Shown here piece after piece: positions 8,181 through 16,960 of a stretch of 64,000 bases of DNA (positions are counted from its first letter, which is position 1; each line of letters begins with the position of its first letter). The position numbers and the translations under genes were made by a program. This stretch comes from Mucilaginibacter tundrae. Lineage in GTDB: Bacteria; Bacteroidota; Bacteroidia; Sphingobacteriales; Sphingobacteriaceae. The notes beneath the pieces are model-generated. The model had not been told where the DNA came from. It worked only from the letters and a program-made list of their open reading frames with translations, and did no database searches. The stretch covers positions 186,001-250,000 of the forward strand of contig NZ_JACCBZ010000005.1 in NCBI RefSeq assembly GCF_013408825.1, given 5' to 3'.

Positions 8181-9980
8181 CTATAATTTAAGCCATTTGC
8201 TTCTCACTTTTAGCTGTTGTGCTGATGGGGTTGCCACTGTTTCTATTTTGTATTTTACCAATGAATTTTTAAGTAGAGTAACAGGCAATACCAGTGATAA
8301 GCCATCCCGGTTTACAGTTATTGATAGTTTATCGCCCACTTTTTTATTGGCGAGTATACCGTTTACATCCGTAACAGGTGTACCATCAACAGATACTATT
8401 TCATCGTTTACATTTATGCCATCAACCCAGGCAGTACCATCTCGAAGTACGTTTGTTACAACTATTTTGCCACCGATAGTTGCAGTCATGATGCCTAATG
8501 ACGGATCGTTATTGCCAGCGGCCTCGTCAGTAAGTTGATAGCCGGCATAACCCAGGTATTTATTGTAATCCACGTCGGCCACGCCGTAAACGTATTTTTT
8601 GTAGAAATCGTCCAGGTTTTTACCTGAGAATTTTTCCAGTCCTTTTTTAAACTCGGCATCGGTATAACCACGTTTCAAGTTTTTATAATATTCATGGTAC
8701 ATGTATTTCATTACGTCATCCAATGAATATTTAGTTTGACTATCATTAATGATCTCCAGATCAAGGAGCATGGCCGCAACCGAACCTTTGCTGTAATAGG
8801 ATATGGTGCTGTTGTTAGAATTTTCAGTAGGGCGGTAAGCCTTTATCCAGGCATCATAACTGGCATCGGCAATACTTTGGATCTTTTTACCGGGCGTGTT
8901 CTCCACTTGGTTAATATCATTGGCCATAACGCCCAGGTAATTATCGGCATCAATAAGTTTGGCGTGTCTTAAAATAATGTCCTCATAATAGGCGGTAAAA
9001 CCTTCAGCTATCCAAAGGTCGGTGGTGTAATTTTCGTTATCATAATCAAACGGACCTAGTGCTATTGGGCGAAGGCGCTTTACGTTCCATAAATGGAAAT
9101 GCTCATGCGCAACGAGGCTTAAAAAGTTTTGATAACCACGTGGCGTGCCATAAGCATCGCGCGAAGCGCCCAAAACAGTCGAGCTTAAATGCTCTAACCC
9201 GCCGCCGCCGCGAAAATAATTGTGAACGATAAAAACGTAATGCTTATTAGGGTTTTCGCCATAAACAGCGGTTTCCTGTTCCACAATTTTGGCTACATCT
9301 ACTTTTAACTTTTCTTTATCATAATTGCCACCACCATACATGGCAAACTGGTAATGTACGCCGGCGGCGTCGAAACCAAAAACGTCTTGGTTACCTACTT
9401 CAATAGGTGAATCAAATAAAATATCATAGTTAGGGGCATGAACGGTGAAAGGGTCGTTATTCACCATATCCAAACTGGTAGAAACTTTATCCCAGCCGCC
9501 GAAAGGTACAATGTGTATGGTTGATGGCTGATTAAGCATCCCCTCAGGATACATGAATATACCTGATGTTGACAGGAACGCATGCGAAATATCAACAAAG
9601 GCGGTACGTACCGAAACTTCGAAACAATATACTTTGTACTTAATGGTTACGTGATTTAATCCTTTTGTATTGATGCTCCACCAGTTTTTGCGTGTTTTTA
9701 CAAAAGGAATTTCTTTACCGTTAGTGCTTACAGTAAAACTTTCAACACTTTTGGCAAACTCACGTACAAGGTACGATCCGGGAGTCCAAACGGGCATTTT
9801 TAAGACTAATGTTGATTGGTTAAGATGTTCGATATTCATTTCAATATCAACATAATGTGCTTGTACCTCAGGAAAAGTAACGTTGTATGAAATTTTTGCA
9901 AGGGTAACAGCGTTACTGGTATTAATATTCATAAAAAAGAGTATTAGGGAAAAAAGAGCGCAGAACTGGATTTTTTTCAT
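8181..9980 (-). CDS. M61 family metallopeptidase with PDZ domain
   Basis: A 599-residue protein of the glycyl-aminopeptidase (M61) family, predicted to be a zinc peptidase in the periplasm. Residues 1-24 form a signal peptide. An N-terminal beta-rich domain (to ~180) precedes the catalytic domain. His292, Glu293 and His296 form HEHFH, and the third ligand Glu326 is in WIAEGFTAYYED. A PDZ domain lies near 495-580, with LGIMTATIGGKIVV and the loop DGINVNDEIVSVDG. The gene is monocistronic and divergent from the receiver-protein gene. Natural substrates are unknown for most family members. Confidence 0.93.
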   Translation of the reverse strand: MKKIQFCALFSLILFFMNINTSNAVTLAKISYNVTFPEVQAHYVDIEMNIEHLNQSTLVLKMPVWTPGSYLVREFAKSVESFTVSTNGKEIPFVKTRKNWWSINTKGLNHVTIKYKVYCFEVSVRTAFVDISHAFLSTSGIFMYPEGMLNQPSTIHIVPFGGWDKVSTSLDMVNNDPFTVHAPNYDILFDSPIEVGNQDVFGFDAAGVHYQFAMYGGGNYDKEKLKVDVAKIVEQETAVYGENPNKHYVFIVHNYFRGGGGLEHLSSTVLGASRDAYGTPRGYQNFLSLVAHEHFHLWNVKRLRPIALGPFDYDNENYTTDLWIAEGFTAYYEDIILRHAKLIDADNYLGVMANDINQVENTPGKKIQSIADASYDAWIKAYRPTENSNNSTISYYSKGSVAAMLLDLEIINDSQTKYSLDDVMKYMYHEYYKNLKRGYTDAEFKKGLEKFSGKNLDDFYKKYVYGVADVDYNKYLGYAGYQLTDEAAGNNDPSLGIMTATIGGKIVVTNVLRDGTAWVDGINVNDEIVSVDGTPVTDVNGILANKKVGDKLSITVNRDGLSLVLPVTLLKNSLVKYKIETVATPSAQQLKVRSKWLKL

Positions 9981-10202
9981 CCTGTAATTTATTAAATATA
10001 GTTAATTGTGTTAAAAAGCAATATTGATAAAAATAAGCTATAAAAATATGATGAAGTGTAATATATAGGTAATTAATAACTTAAAATACATTACACATAT
10101 ATGTATATCAAAAAAATTACATAACTTAACGCCCTAAACCATATCTTTAGATCATATTCTTACGTATAACCTGAATAATATTTTAGCAAATTAAAAAAAC
10201 GA

Positions 10203-10604
10203 ATGACGGCTGCACGCTACAAAACTTGTTTACTCATTGACGATAATTACATCGATAATTACGTTACGAGGAAAATTTTGCAGAGCGGCAATTTTGTTGA
10301 AGATATTATTGTAAGACAATCTCCCGATGAGGCTATTGAGTCATTACTTATAGGTGCGATAACACCAGATGTAATTTTCCTGGATATTAGGATGCCTTTA
10401 ATGAGCGGTTTTGAATTTTTGGAAGAATATGATAAACTTGTATTCCCAAATAAGGAGAATATAAAAATATATATGCTATCTTCATCGCTTGATCCGGCTG
10501 ACATCCAAAAGTCGGAACTTAATAAACACATCACTAATTTTATTCATAAGCCTGTAACTCAAAAGGCTCTGGAAGAGGTATTTTCAAATGATCTTAGTTG
10601 CTGA
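10203..10604 (+). CDS. single-domain response regulator (receiver only)
   Basis: A 133-residue CheY-like receiver with no output domain. The acidic pair Asp13/Asp14 (LLIDDN), the phosphoacceptor Asp61 in VIFLDIRMPLMSG, the Ser/Thr position in YMLSSS and the conserved lysine in HKPVT are all present, so it should be phosphorylatable. It resembles Rcp1-like receivers that act through protein-protein contact. No histidine kinase is adjacent. The end overlaps the next gene by 17 nt, implying co-transcription with the BadF-type kinase. Confidence 0.92.
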   Translation: MTAARYKTCLLIDDNYIDNYVTRKILQSGNFVEDIIVRQSPDEAIESLLIGAITPDVIFLDIRMPLMSGFEFLEEYDKLVFPNKENIKIYMLSSSLDPADIQKSELNKHITNFIHKPVTQKALEEVFSNDLSC

Positions 10605-11442
10605 TAGCGGATCTTCAAAAACAGACTGGTTGCTGGCCACACCACAGCAGGAAACACAACAATTCAGAACATCGGGACTAAATCCTTACTTTTTAACCGA
10701 GAAGGAAATATCCAAGATTTTGCGAGATCAAATACCTGAGCTAATTGCGCAGGGCAATGAGATATCGGAAATATATTTTTTTGGCGCCGGATGTTCAAGC
10801 CCCGACAGGCACGAGATCGTATCAAATGCATTAAGCCAATATTTTCCAAAAGCATTCATTAGTGTTGATAGCGACCTGTATGGTTCGGCGTATGCCACTT
10901 GTGGGCATGACAAAGGGATTTGTTGCGTATTGGGTACCGGTTCAAATATTTCGTTTTTTGATGGTGAGGAGATACATGCCGGCAAACATGGTTTAGGTTT
11001 TGTTTTGGGCGATGAAGGCTCAGGAACCTGGTTTGGTAAGGCGCTGGTTACCGGGTTTTTATATGGCAATATGCCTGATGACATCAATACAAAATTTGAA
11101 AAAGCTTATCATCTTACCCGTGAGGATGTAATAAAGAACGTATATCAAAAACCAGGTGGCAACTCTTATCTGGCCGGATTCTCTAAATTTCTTACCGAAA
11201 TAAGGAATACTGAATATGCGCAAACCTTACTAAAAGGCGGATTCCAGGAATTTATCGATACTAACATTAAGTCGTATCCTGAATATCATAAATACAAATG
11301 CCATTTTGTGGGTTCTATAGCACATGTTTTTGCCGATGAATTAAAAGCGCAATGCGAGGCTAATGGCATACGTGTTGGCAAAATTATTCGTCAGCCAATA
11401 CATGATCTGCTGGATTTTATGCTGGAGAAGAGTGTGGGGTAA
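10588..11442 (+). CDS. BadF/BadG-type ATPase, N-acetylglucosamine kinase-like
   Basis: A 284-residue ASKHA-fold protein. The phosphate-1 loop is VADSGSSKTDWLL at the N-terminus, the second phosphate motif is VLGTGSNISFF near 113-123, and GFVLGDEGSGTWFG follows at ~137-150, as in N-acetylglucosamine kinases and BadF-type ATPases. It probably phosphorylates an amino sugar, perhaps in cell-wall recycling. The reading frame overlaps the receiver gene by 17 nt, an unusual pairing that suggests coupled expression. The sugar specificity is inferred from the family. Confidence 0.88.
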   Translation: MILVADSGSSKTDWLLATPQQETQQFRTSGLNPYFLTEKEISKILRDQIPELIAQGNEISEIYFFGAGCSSPDRHEIVSNALSQYFPKAFISVDSDLYGSAYATCGHDKGICCVLGTGSNISFFDGEEIHAGKHGLGFVLGDEGSGTWFGKALVTGFLYGNMPDDINTKFEKAYHLTREDVIKNVYQKPGGNSYLAGFSKFLTEIRNTEYAQTLLKGGFQEFIDTNIKSYPEYHKYKCHFVGSIAHVFADELKAQCEANGIRVGKIIRQPIHDLLDFMLEKSVG

Positions 11443-11481
11443 TTGAGCTATCTTCCTGTCGTCAGTAATGATGGTAGTTAA

Positions 11482-11949
11482 CTATTTCGCTTTCTTCAAT
11501 AATTCATCAATGCGCGGGTCTGGCATTAAGGGTGTCAGCTTAATTAGCTTTATTTTATCAAAATCAGGGTGAAGTGTGTTGATCACATAGTTATTGCAGA
11601 TGCTTAACGCTGCCGATGGAACCCTTAAAACTAAACTTTGCTGTTCATTAAACCAGTTGTCGGCCAATTTTTGGCATTTAGAGTAATCGTTCGGGCTATC
11701 CCATCCTTTTTGCAGATCCTTTAAATGTATTTGTTTGATCTCGGCATCATCAGGTATATTGATAAAGGCGATCTTGAAATCACCATTAAAACCCGCACCT
11801 TGCCGCCTAATCATGCTTTCCATAAAGGCCAAGGGTATGGATTCACTGCAATATAATACCTTTTTGCCGCGGCTATTCCACCTGCCTTCTATGCCCGGTG
11901 CATATAGCGCATCGCCATATTTTTTATGCAATATCCGGAAAACAAGCAT
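11482..11949 (-). CDS. RES-domain toxin (NAD+-degrading type)
   Basis: A 155-residue RES-domain protein. Characterised relatives deplete NAD+ in the cytoplasm and stop growth. The signature residues are visible: Arg23 in GRWN, Tyr33 and Glu36 in VLYCSES, and Ser112 in RVPSA, followed by the family's NYVINTLHPDF segment. The length is typical. It lies 1 nt after the stop of the Xre antitoxin gene, the standard antitoxin-then-toxin order of RES-Xre modules. No mutation that would inactivate it is evident. Confidence 0.92.
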   Translation of the reverse strand: MLVFRILHKKYGDALYAPGIEGRWNSRGKKVLYCSESIPLAFMESMIRRQGAGFNGDFKIAFINIPDDAEIKQIHLKDLQKGWDSPNDYSKCQKLADNWFNEQQSLVLRVPSAALSICNNYVINTLHPDFDKIKLIKLTPLMPDPRIDELLKKAK

Positions 11950-11950
11950 T

Positions 11951-12385
11951 TTATACCGGGTATCCGTAAGCTAATTGGTCGAGTTCCTGCAATATAAGGT
12001 CAATTCCTACCGGAGTAACCAGGCGGTCAAAAGGTTTTTCGTTTGATTGCCAGAATGGTTTGTTGAGCCAATAGTTAAATTCCTCAATGGATCCAAATAT
12101 TTCAATCCCTTTATCGTATAACGCGATCAATTTTAATAAATGTTCGCCCTGTACAGGTTCAAGGGTTTGTTTATTTTGATGGTAGTTACTGATGGTACGG
12201 GAGGATAAATGCAAAATGGCTGCCAATGATTTATTCCCCATTTTAACGGTTTCGGCAAAGGAATAAAATAAGTCAGTAGCAACGCCTGTCATCGCGTATT
12301 TAAATATCTGCACGTCACTTTCAATCCAGTGATTGCTGAAGTTGGGTATTGAGATACCCGGAGCGCTTTTAGTTAAAACAGCCAT
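11951..12385 (-). CDS. Xre-type antitoxin with toxin-binding domain (DUF2384)
   Basis: A 144-residue antitoxin. Residues ~50-75 form a helix-turn-helix (NKSLAAILHLSSRTISNYHQ), and residues ~90-144 form the MbcA/ParS/Xre toxin-binding domain (GIEIFGSIEEFNYWLNKPF...DLILQELDQLAYG). It should neutralise the RES toxin encoded downstream and repress its own promoter. The two direct repeats just upstream are candidate binding sites. The toxin start follows the antitoxin stop by a single base, so translation is probably coupled. Confidence 0.92.
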   Translation of the reverse strand: MAVLTKSAPGISIPNFSNHWIESDVQIFKYAMTGVATDLFYSFAETVKMGNKSLAAILHLSSRTISNYHQNKQTLEPVQGEHLLKLIALYDKGIEIFGSIEEFNYWLNKPFWQSNEKPFDRLVTPVGIDLILQELDQLAYGYPV

Positions 12386-12402
12386 AGTGATAAATCCTTA
12401 TT

Positions 12403-12443
12403 CAAATATAGTGAAAATATTCCATTTATAAAGTGAAATATTT
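12403..12443 (-). promoter_or_regulatory. candidate xre-res promoter and operator repeats
   Basis: Two near-identical half-sites, AGTGAAAATATT (12410-12421) and AGTGAAATATTT (12432-12443), are spaced 22 nt start to start, two helical turns. On the minus strand a TATATTTG -7-like element (12410-12403) touches the first repeat. A repressor bound here would block the antitoxin-toxin promoter. No clear -33 TTG was found. Confidence 0.45.
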
Positions 12444-12477
12444 CGTTTATTAAATAACTGGATATATTGGATTTGTT

Positions 12478-12516
12478 TTTTGTCATTTATTCTGAGCACA
12501 GCGAAGAATGACAAAA
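12478..12516. repeat. inverted repeat carrying a CTGAGC...GAAGAATGAC core
   Basis: Perfect 10-nt arms TTTTGTCATT (12478-12487) and AATGACAAAA (12507-12516) flank a CTGAGCACAGCGAAG-like loop. It lies just past the lnt stop and resembles the same dispersed-repeat class as the element near 6,904. It may end lnt transcription. Confidence 0.5.
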
Positions 12517-12519
12517 TGT

Positions 12520-14136
12520 TTATAATACTATTCTTTTCTTCCTTCTCACCAAAACCCAAATAATCCCTAATACAGCTAAAATGCAGCCCAGATGCGCTAT
12601 ATAATCGCCATGCAGTACGTAGAATGTTAGATCGGAGTTTAGATTAATATTTTGTTTGAGAGCGGTTTTTACCCACCAGCCGGTTTGCTGCACAATATCG
12701 CCACGTTGATTAATAAAGGCTGATATGCCCGTATTTGCGGAGCGGCATACCCAGCGGCGGGTTTCTATTGCCCGTAGTTTGGCATAATCCAGGTGCTGGT
12801 CTTTACCGGATGTGTTGCCCCACCAGCCATCGTTAGTGATGATAGCGATGAACTGCGCACCCATGTGAACCGAAGTTGCCACATATTCGCCCCAAATGGA
12901 TTCGTAGCAGATCACAGGATCGACGCCTATGCCACTTTGTGAGTAGAATACACTTGGCGCTGGTTGACTACCGTAGCTGCCCGTAGCGCCGCCTAAATGC
13001 TCGAACACGGGTTTTAAAAAGAACAAGGCATTGCCAAATGGTAATGATTCAGCGCCGGGAACCAGTTTTGATTTATGATAGAACTGTACCTCTGCAGAGT
13101 TCTCAATATTAATAGCTGCATTAAAATTATCAGCATATTCACCTGGGTTTTCTGTGGGGCTGGCTGTTTTGGTCAAGCGCGAATTGTATAATTTATAGGT
13201 TTCGGCGCCTGTAATAACGTTGCCGTTTTTGTATTTGTTTAAGAAGTGCTGTATTTGTAAAAAGTAGTTATTACTGCGAATCTTATTTTCATCAACATAA
13301 TCGGCGATAGCGGTTTCGGGCCAAATAAAAAATTCGGTATTGGCTTGGCCGACTGAATCAGACAAATGAGTTAAAATGCCAATCTGTTCCTGCGCGGGAA
13401 TAGTCGAATCCTTGGCATAAGGATCAATATTGGGCTGCGCGACAACAATGTTTGCCGGATCGGATTGCTCCTGGTAAGTATTATAGATATAATAAGAACA
13501 GCATAGCGGCAATAATAGTATCAGCACTAAGCCGGTGATTAAACTTAATCTTGTGGCTTTGCTTTGCGTTTCGCGGAGACCTGTATAAACTAGGAAAATT
13601 AGGATATTTACCGTCCAAATCCAAATAGTACCACCATAAATGCCGGTATAGGAATACCATTGGATCCATTTGTGGCTTACGGCGAAACCATTGCCTAAGG
13701 TCATCCACGGGAAATTCAGATCCCAGCTTTGGTGCAGGTATTCGTAGGCTATCCAAAAACAAACTAAACAAATTAAACTTACCCAACGACTGGTACTTAA
13801 ACGCATGCGATAATACAACCAGCAGGCCGACGACATTAATAGCGGCCCAAGCGAGTATGGGATTAATGTGATAGGTATAGCCACCAACGGCCCAATGGTT
13901 TTGAGCGAATTATAAACCCAATAAATACAAAGGGTATTCCAGATGAAAAAGCCTAAAAAGGTTATGTGAAAAATCTTTTTCCCTTTTTTGGTGATGTCGG
14001 ATTGGATTATATTCTCAATAGCTATCAGCATCGGCACAAAACCAATAAATAGCAGGAAAGTAGTATATGGGGTAGGTGGCCAGGCTATCCAAAGTAACAG
14101 GCCTGAAAGGATGGATAGGATTATGCTTTTTTTCAT
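12520..14136 (-). CDS. lnt: apolipoprotein N-acyltransferase
   Basis: A 538-residue inner-membrane enzyme that adds the third acyl chain to the N-terminal cysteine of lipoproteins. The N-terminal half has about seven membrane helices, then comes a periplasmic nitrilase-like domain and a final C-terminal helix. The catalytic triad is present: Glu274 (FIWPETAI), Lys355 (YHKSKLVPGAE) and Cys410 (VICYESIWGEY). The length is normal. Its start overlaps the DinB-family stop by 4 nt, so the two genes form an operon. Several lipoprotein genes in this window are potential clients. Confidence 0.95.
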   Translation of the reverse strand: MKKSIILSILSGLLLWIAWPPTPYTTFLLFIGFVPMLIAIENIIQSDITKKGKKIFHITFLGFFIWNTLCIYWVYNSLKTIGPLVAIPITLIPYSLGPLLMSSACWLYYRMRLSTSRWVSLICLVCFWIAYEYLHQSWDLNFPWMTLGNGFAVSHKWIQWYSYTGIYGGTIWIWTVNILIFLVYTGLRETQSKATRLSLITGLVLILLLPLCCSYYIYNTYQEQSDPANIVVAQPNIDPYAKDSTIPAQEQIGILTHLSDSVGQANTEFFIWPETAIADYVDENKIRSNNYFLQIQHFLNKYKNGNVITGAETYKLYNSRLTKTASPTENPGEYADNFNAAINIENSAEVQFYHKSKLVPGAESLPFGNALFFLKPVFEHLGGATGSYGSQPAPSVFYSQSGIGVDPVICYESIWGEYVATSVHMGAQFIAIITNDGWWGNTSGKDQHLDYAKLRAIETRRWVCRSANTGISAFINQRGDIVQQTGWWVKTALKQNINLNSDLTFYVLHGDYIAHLGCILAVLGIIWVLVRRKKRIVL

Positions 14137-14651
14137 TTGTTAAATTTCTCGGCGTTAAAATCGTCAGATTTACCTTGGGGGATTGATAATGAATTCCAAT
14201 CGGCACCAGCAAGCATTTTACCTATAAATACAATTTGCCCGACATGATAGGGGCAATGTGATAATTGTCTGTTTATAGCATCAACTACACTATGCGGCTC
14301 ATTACGGATGTATATTGTTTTTTCTAAATCGGCTTCGGTAATGGAATTTAATGCATTAAAAAGGCAATCCCAACCCTCATTCCATTTAGCTAACAATTCC
14401 TGTCGTGTTGTTATGATGCTCTCAAATTCAGTATCCCGATTTCTCGATTCTTTTTCACCATCGGTAGTTAAAAACGCTGTCCAACGGGAAAGCATGTTTC
14501 CGGCCATGTGTTGTACAATAATAGCAATGCTGTTGCTTTGTTGATTATATTGCCAAAGCAGGTCTTCATCTTTTAACTGATTAAAAGTGCTTTCGCCAAG
14601 TGCTTTATAGGATTGAAAACGTTTTATTACGCTGTCTAGATATGCTTTCAT
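14133..14651 (-). CDS. DinB-like/DUF1572 family protein
   Basis: A 172-residue four-helix-bundle protein of the DinB/YfiT superfamily. A metal site of three histidines is expected from the family: one in IVQHMAGNM near residue 48 and others in the C-terminal QLSHCPYHVGQIV segment. Members are often thiol-dependent transferases, but the activity here is unknown. It overlaps lnt by 4 nt. A second, distinct DinB-like gene lies near 58,608. Confidence 0.83.
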   Translation of the reverse strand: MKAYLDSVIKRFQSYKALGESTFNQLKDEDLLWQYNQQSNSIAIIVQHMAGNMLSRWTAFLTTDGEKESRNRDTEFESIITTRQELLAKWNEGWDCLFNALNSITEADLEKTIYIRNEPHSVVDAINRQLSHCPYHVGQIVFIGKMLAGADWNSLSIPQGKSDDFNAEKFNK

Positions 14652-14664
14652 AATATCTGCTACT

Positions 14665-14706
14665 TGTCATTGCCTATGTGCGATTGCTTCATACCTCGCC
14701 ATGACA
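14665..14706. repeat. short inverted repeat, GTCATTGC...GCCATGACA type
   Basis: TGTCATTGC (14665-14673) pairs with GCCATGACA (14698-14706) with one mismatch, and the inner sequence reads GATTGCTTCATACCTCGCC. It resembles the GTCATTGCGAGG...GAAGCAATC dispersed element of Bacteroidota (from memory). It lies between rsmI and the DinB gene. Confidence 0.45.
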
Positions 14707-14723
14707 TGGTATTTTATTCATTG

Positions 14724-15440
14724 TTAATCATCATCTTCGTCCTGAGAGCCTTTTTTGTTTGATATGCTTTGCTTTGGCCCAACACATATTACAAACTCGC
14801 CTTTTACAGGGTGTGTTTCATAGTATGTTTTAACCTCTTCAACCGTTCCCCGTACCGTTTCTTCAAACATTTTAGTTAGCTCGCGCGATACGGAGATCAG
14901 GCGGTCGGCACCAAAATAAGTGATCATTTCATCTAGTGTTTTTAATAAACGGTGAGGGGATTCATACAGTATGATTGTCCGCTCTTCCAGGGCTAAAAAT
15001 TTATAACGGGTTTGGCGGCCTTTTTTAAGCGGTAAAAATCCCTCAAAACAAAACTTATCAGTAGGGAATCCGGAGTTAACCAGTGCAGGTACAAACGCAG
15101 TAGCGCCAGGTAAGCACTCAACAGGAAGATCATTTTTTAATGCTTCGCGAACCAAAAAAAAGCCAGGATCGGAAATGGCAGGCGTACCTGCATCTGATAT
15201 TAGCGCAACGTTTTTGCCTTCCTTTAAAAATTTGATTATTTCGAGTGACGATTGGTGTTCGTTATGCTGATGATGAGAAAATACTTTTTGATGGATATCG
15301 AAATGCTTTAGCAGCGGGGCGGAGGTACGCGTATCCTCAGCCAAAATCAAGTCGGCTTCCTTTAAAATACGGATGGCCCTAAAGGTCATGTCCTCCAGGT
15401 TGCCTATAGGGGTGGGTACTAAGTAAAGTTTACCGCTCAT
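14724..15440 (-). CDS. rsmI: 16S rRNA (cytidine-1402-2'-O)-methyltransferase
   Basis: A 238-residue tetrapyrrole-methylase-fold enzyme that 2'-O-methylates C1402 in the decoding centre of 16S rRNA using S-adenosylmethionine. Diagnostic segments are LYLVPTPIGNLEDMTFRAI at the N-terminus, LAEDTRTSAPLLKHF, and ALISDAGTPAISDPG at the SAM site. I choose the ATG at 15440 (MSGKLYLVP) because family members start there; an ATG seven codons upstream adds only an unconserved extension. A short acidic tail ends the protein. It is divergent from serS. Confidence 0.94.
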   Translation of the reverse strand: MSGKLYLVPTPIGNLEDMTFRAIRILKEADLILAEDTRTSAPLLKHFDIHQKVFSHHQHNEHQSSLEIIKFLKEGKNVALISDAGTPAISDPGFFLVREALKNDLPVECLPGATAFVPALVNSGFPTDKFCFEGFLPLKKGRQTRYKFLALEERTIILYESPHRLLKTLDEMITYFGADRLISVSRELTKMFEETVRGTVEEVKTYYETHPVKGEFVICVGPKQSISNKKGSQDEDDD

Positions 15441-15549
15441 TTTCAGTTTGCTGTTGGCCATTTACAGTTGGCTTAAGTTTCGGATAAAAAAATGCAAAAG
15501 CACACTACAAACCGCCAACTGATTATATCTTTGCCTAAAAAATAAAATA

Positions 15550-16821
15550 ATGCTGCAAGTTAGTTATATCCGCGATAACAGGGAACAGGTTTTAGAACGT
15601 TTAGCTGTAAAAAATTTTAAACAGCCTGAATTGGTTGACGAGATTATTCAATTGGATGAAAAACGCCGTCAAACACAAAACCAAATGGATAGTGTATCGG
15701 CACAAGCTAACTCCGCTGCAAAACAGATAGGGGAGCTAATGCGTGCAGGCAAAAAGGATGAAGCTGAAACCATTAAAGCCAATACCGGAGCATGGAAGGA
15801 AGAAATTAAAACTTTGGGTGATGCATTAGCGGCTACTGAAGATGAATTGCAGCAGAAAATTGTGTTGCTGCCAAATTTGCCCCATAGCTCTGTACCAAAA
15901 GGAACAACCCCCGAAGAAAATGAGGTAGTACTGGAAAATGGTGCCAAACCTGATTTGTACGAAGGCGCTTTACCACATTGGGAACTTGCCACAAAATATA
16001 ATTTGATTGATTTTGAGCTGGGTGTTAAAATAACCGGTGCGGGTTTCCCGGTATATAAGGGCAAAGGCGCTAAACTACAACGCGCGCTGATCGCTTATTT
16101 TTTGGATGAAGCCGAAAAAGCGGGTTATAGCGAAGTGCTGCTGCCATTGCTGGTTAACGAAGCATCAGGTTTTGGAACAGGACAGTTGCCGGATAAAGAA
16201 GGCCAGATGTATTTTGTAGGTCAGGATAATCTGTTTTTGATCCCGACTGCTGAAGTGCCTATTACCAACTTATACCGTGATGTGATTTTAAAGGCTGATG
16301 AGCTGCCGGTTAAGAATTGTGGCTATACGCCATGCTTCCGCCGTGAAGCGGGCTCATACGGAGCCCACGTGCGTGGCTTGAACCGTTTGCACCAGTTTGA
16401 TAAGGTGGAGATAGTGCAGGTGGTACATCCGGATACATCTTATGAAGTATTGGAAGGCATGAGCGCGCATGTGCAGAGCTTATTACAAAACCTGGGCCTG
16501 CCATACAGAGTATTGCGCTTGTGTGGAGGAGATATGAGTTTTACTGCCGCTCTTACTTATGATATGGAAACCTGGAGCGCGGCGCAGCAACGCTGGTTGG
16601 AGGTTTCATCCGTATCTAATTTCGAAACTTTCCAGGCTAATCGTTTAAAACTACGTTTCCGCAATGCTGAGGGAAAAACGCAGTTAGCGCATACGCTAAA
16701 TGGTAGCGCGTTGGCATTGCCACGTATTGTTGCTACTTTGTTGGAGAATAATCAAACCGCTGAAGGCATTAAAATACCCGAAGTATTAGTGCCTTACACC
16801 AAATTTGAGTGGATCAATTAA
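15550..16821 (+). CDS. serS: seryl-tRNA synthetase
   Basis: A 423-residue class II synthetase that charges tRNA-Ser with serine. The N-terminal long coiled-coil arm (about residues 28-105, rich in Glu/Lys/Gln) contacts the tRNA, and the catalytic domain follows. Class II motifs are visible, including motif 2 in YTPCFRREAGSYG near 258-270 and motif 3 in LNGSALALPRIVATLLEN near the C-terminus. The length is typical. It is monocistronic with a hairpin terminator downstream. Confidence 0.97.
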   Translation: MLQVSYIRDNREQVLERLAVKNFKQPELVDEIIQLDEKRRQTQNQMDSVSAQANSAAKQIGELMRAGKKDEAETIKANTGAWKEEIKTLGDALAATEDELQQKIVLLPNLPHSSVPKGTTPEENEVVLENGAKPDLYEGALPHWELATKYNLIDFELGVKITGAGFPVYKGKGAKLQRALIAYFLDEAEKAGYSEVLLPLLVNEASGFGTGQLPDKEGQMYFVGQDNLFLIPTAEVPITNLYRDVILKADELPVKNCGYTPCFRREAGSYGAHVRGLNRLHQFDKVEIVQVVHPDTSYEVLEGMSAHVQSLLQNLGLPYRVLRLCGGDMSFTAALTYDMETWSAAQQRWLEVSSVSNFETFQANRLKLRFRNAEGKTQLAHTLNGSALALPRIVATLLENNQTAEGIKIPEVLVPYTKFEWIN

Positions 16822-16862
16822 GGGATTTTACCGGCTAAAAGCGGTTAAAAAGATTCTTTTAC

Positions 16863-16904
16863 GGGTGGTTTTCGGGCGATGAGCGGTCGAAAGTCACCCT
16901 TTTT
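16863..16904 (+). terminator. serS terminator
   Basis: Arms GGGTGGTTTTCG (16863-16874) and CGAAAGTCACCC (16888-16899) pair over ten of twelve positions and are followed by five T residues. It begins 42 nt after the serS stop. Confidence 0.7.
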
Positions 16905-16960
16905 ATATTTTTATACAGTTTTTTAAGGTAGAAATACAGCAGGAATAGTGCTAAAATAGC

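Noticed and set aside
8170..8538. 122-residue frame opposite the end of the M61 peptidase
   Set aside because: The Ser/Thr-rich translation looks like a complement shadow of the PDZ-coding region.
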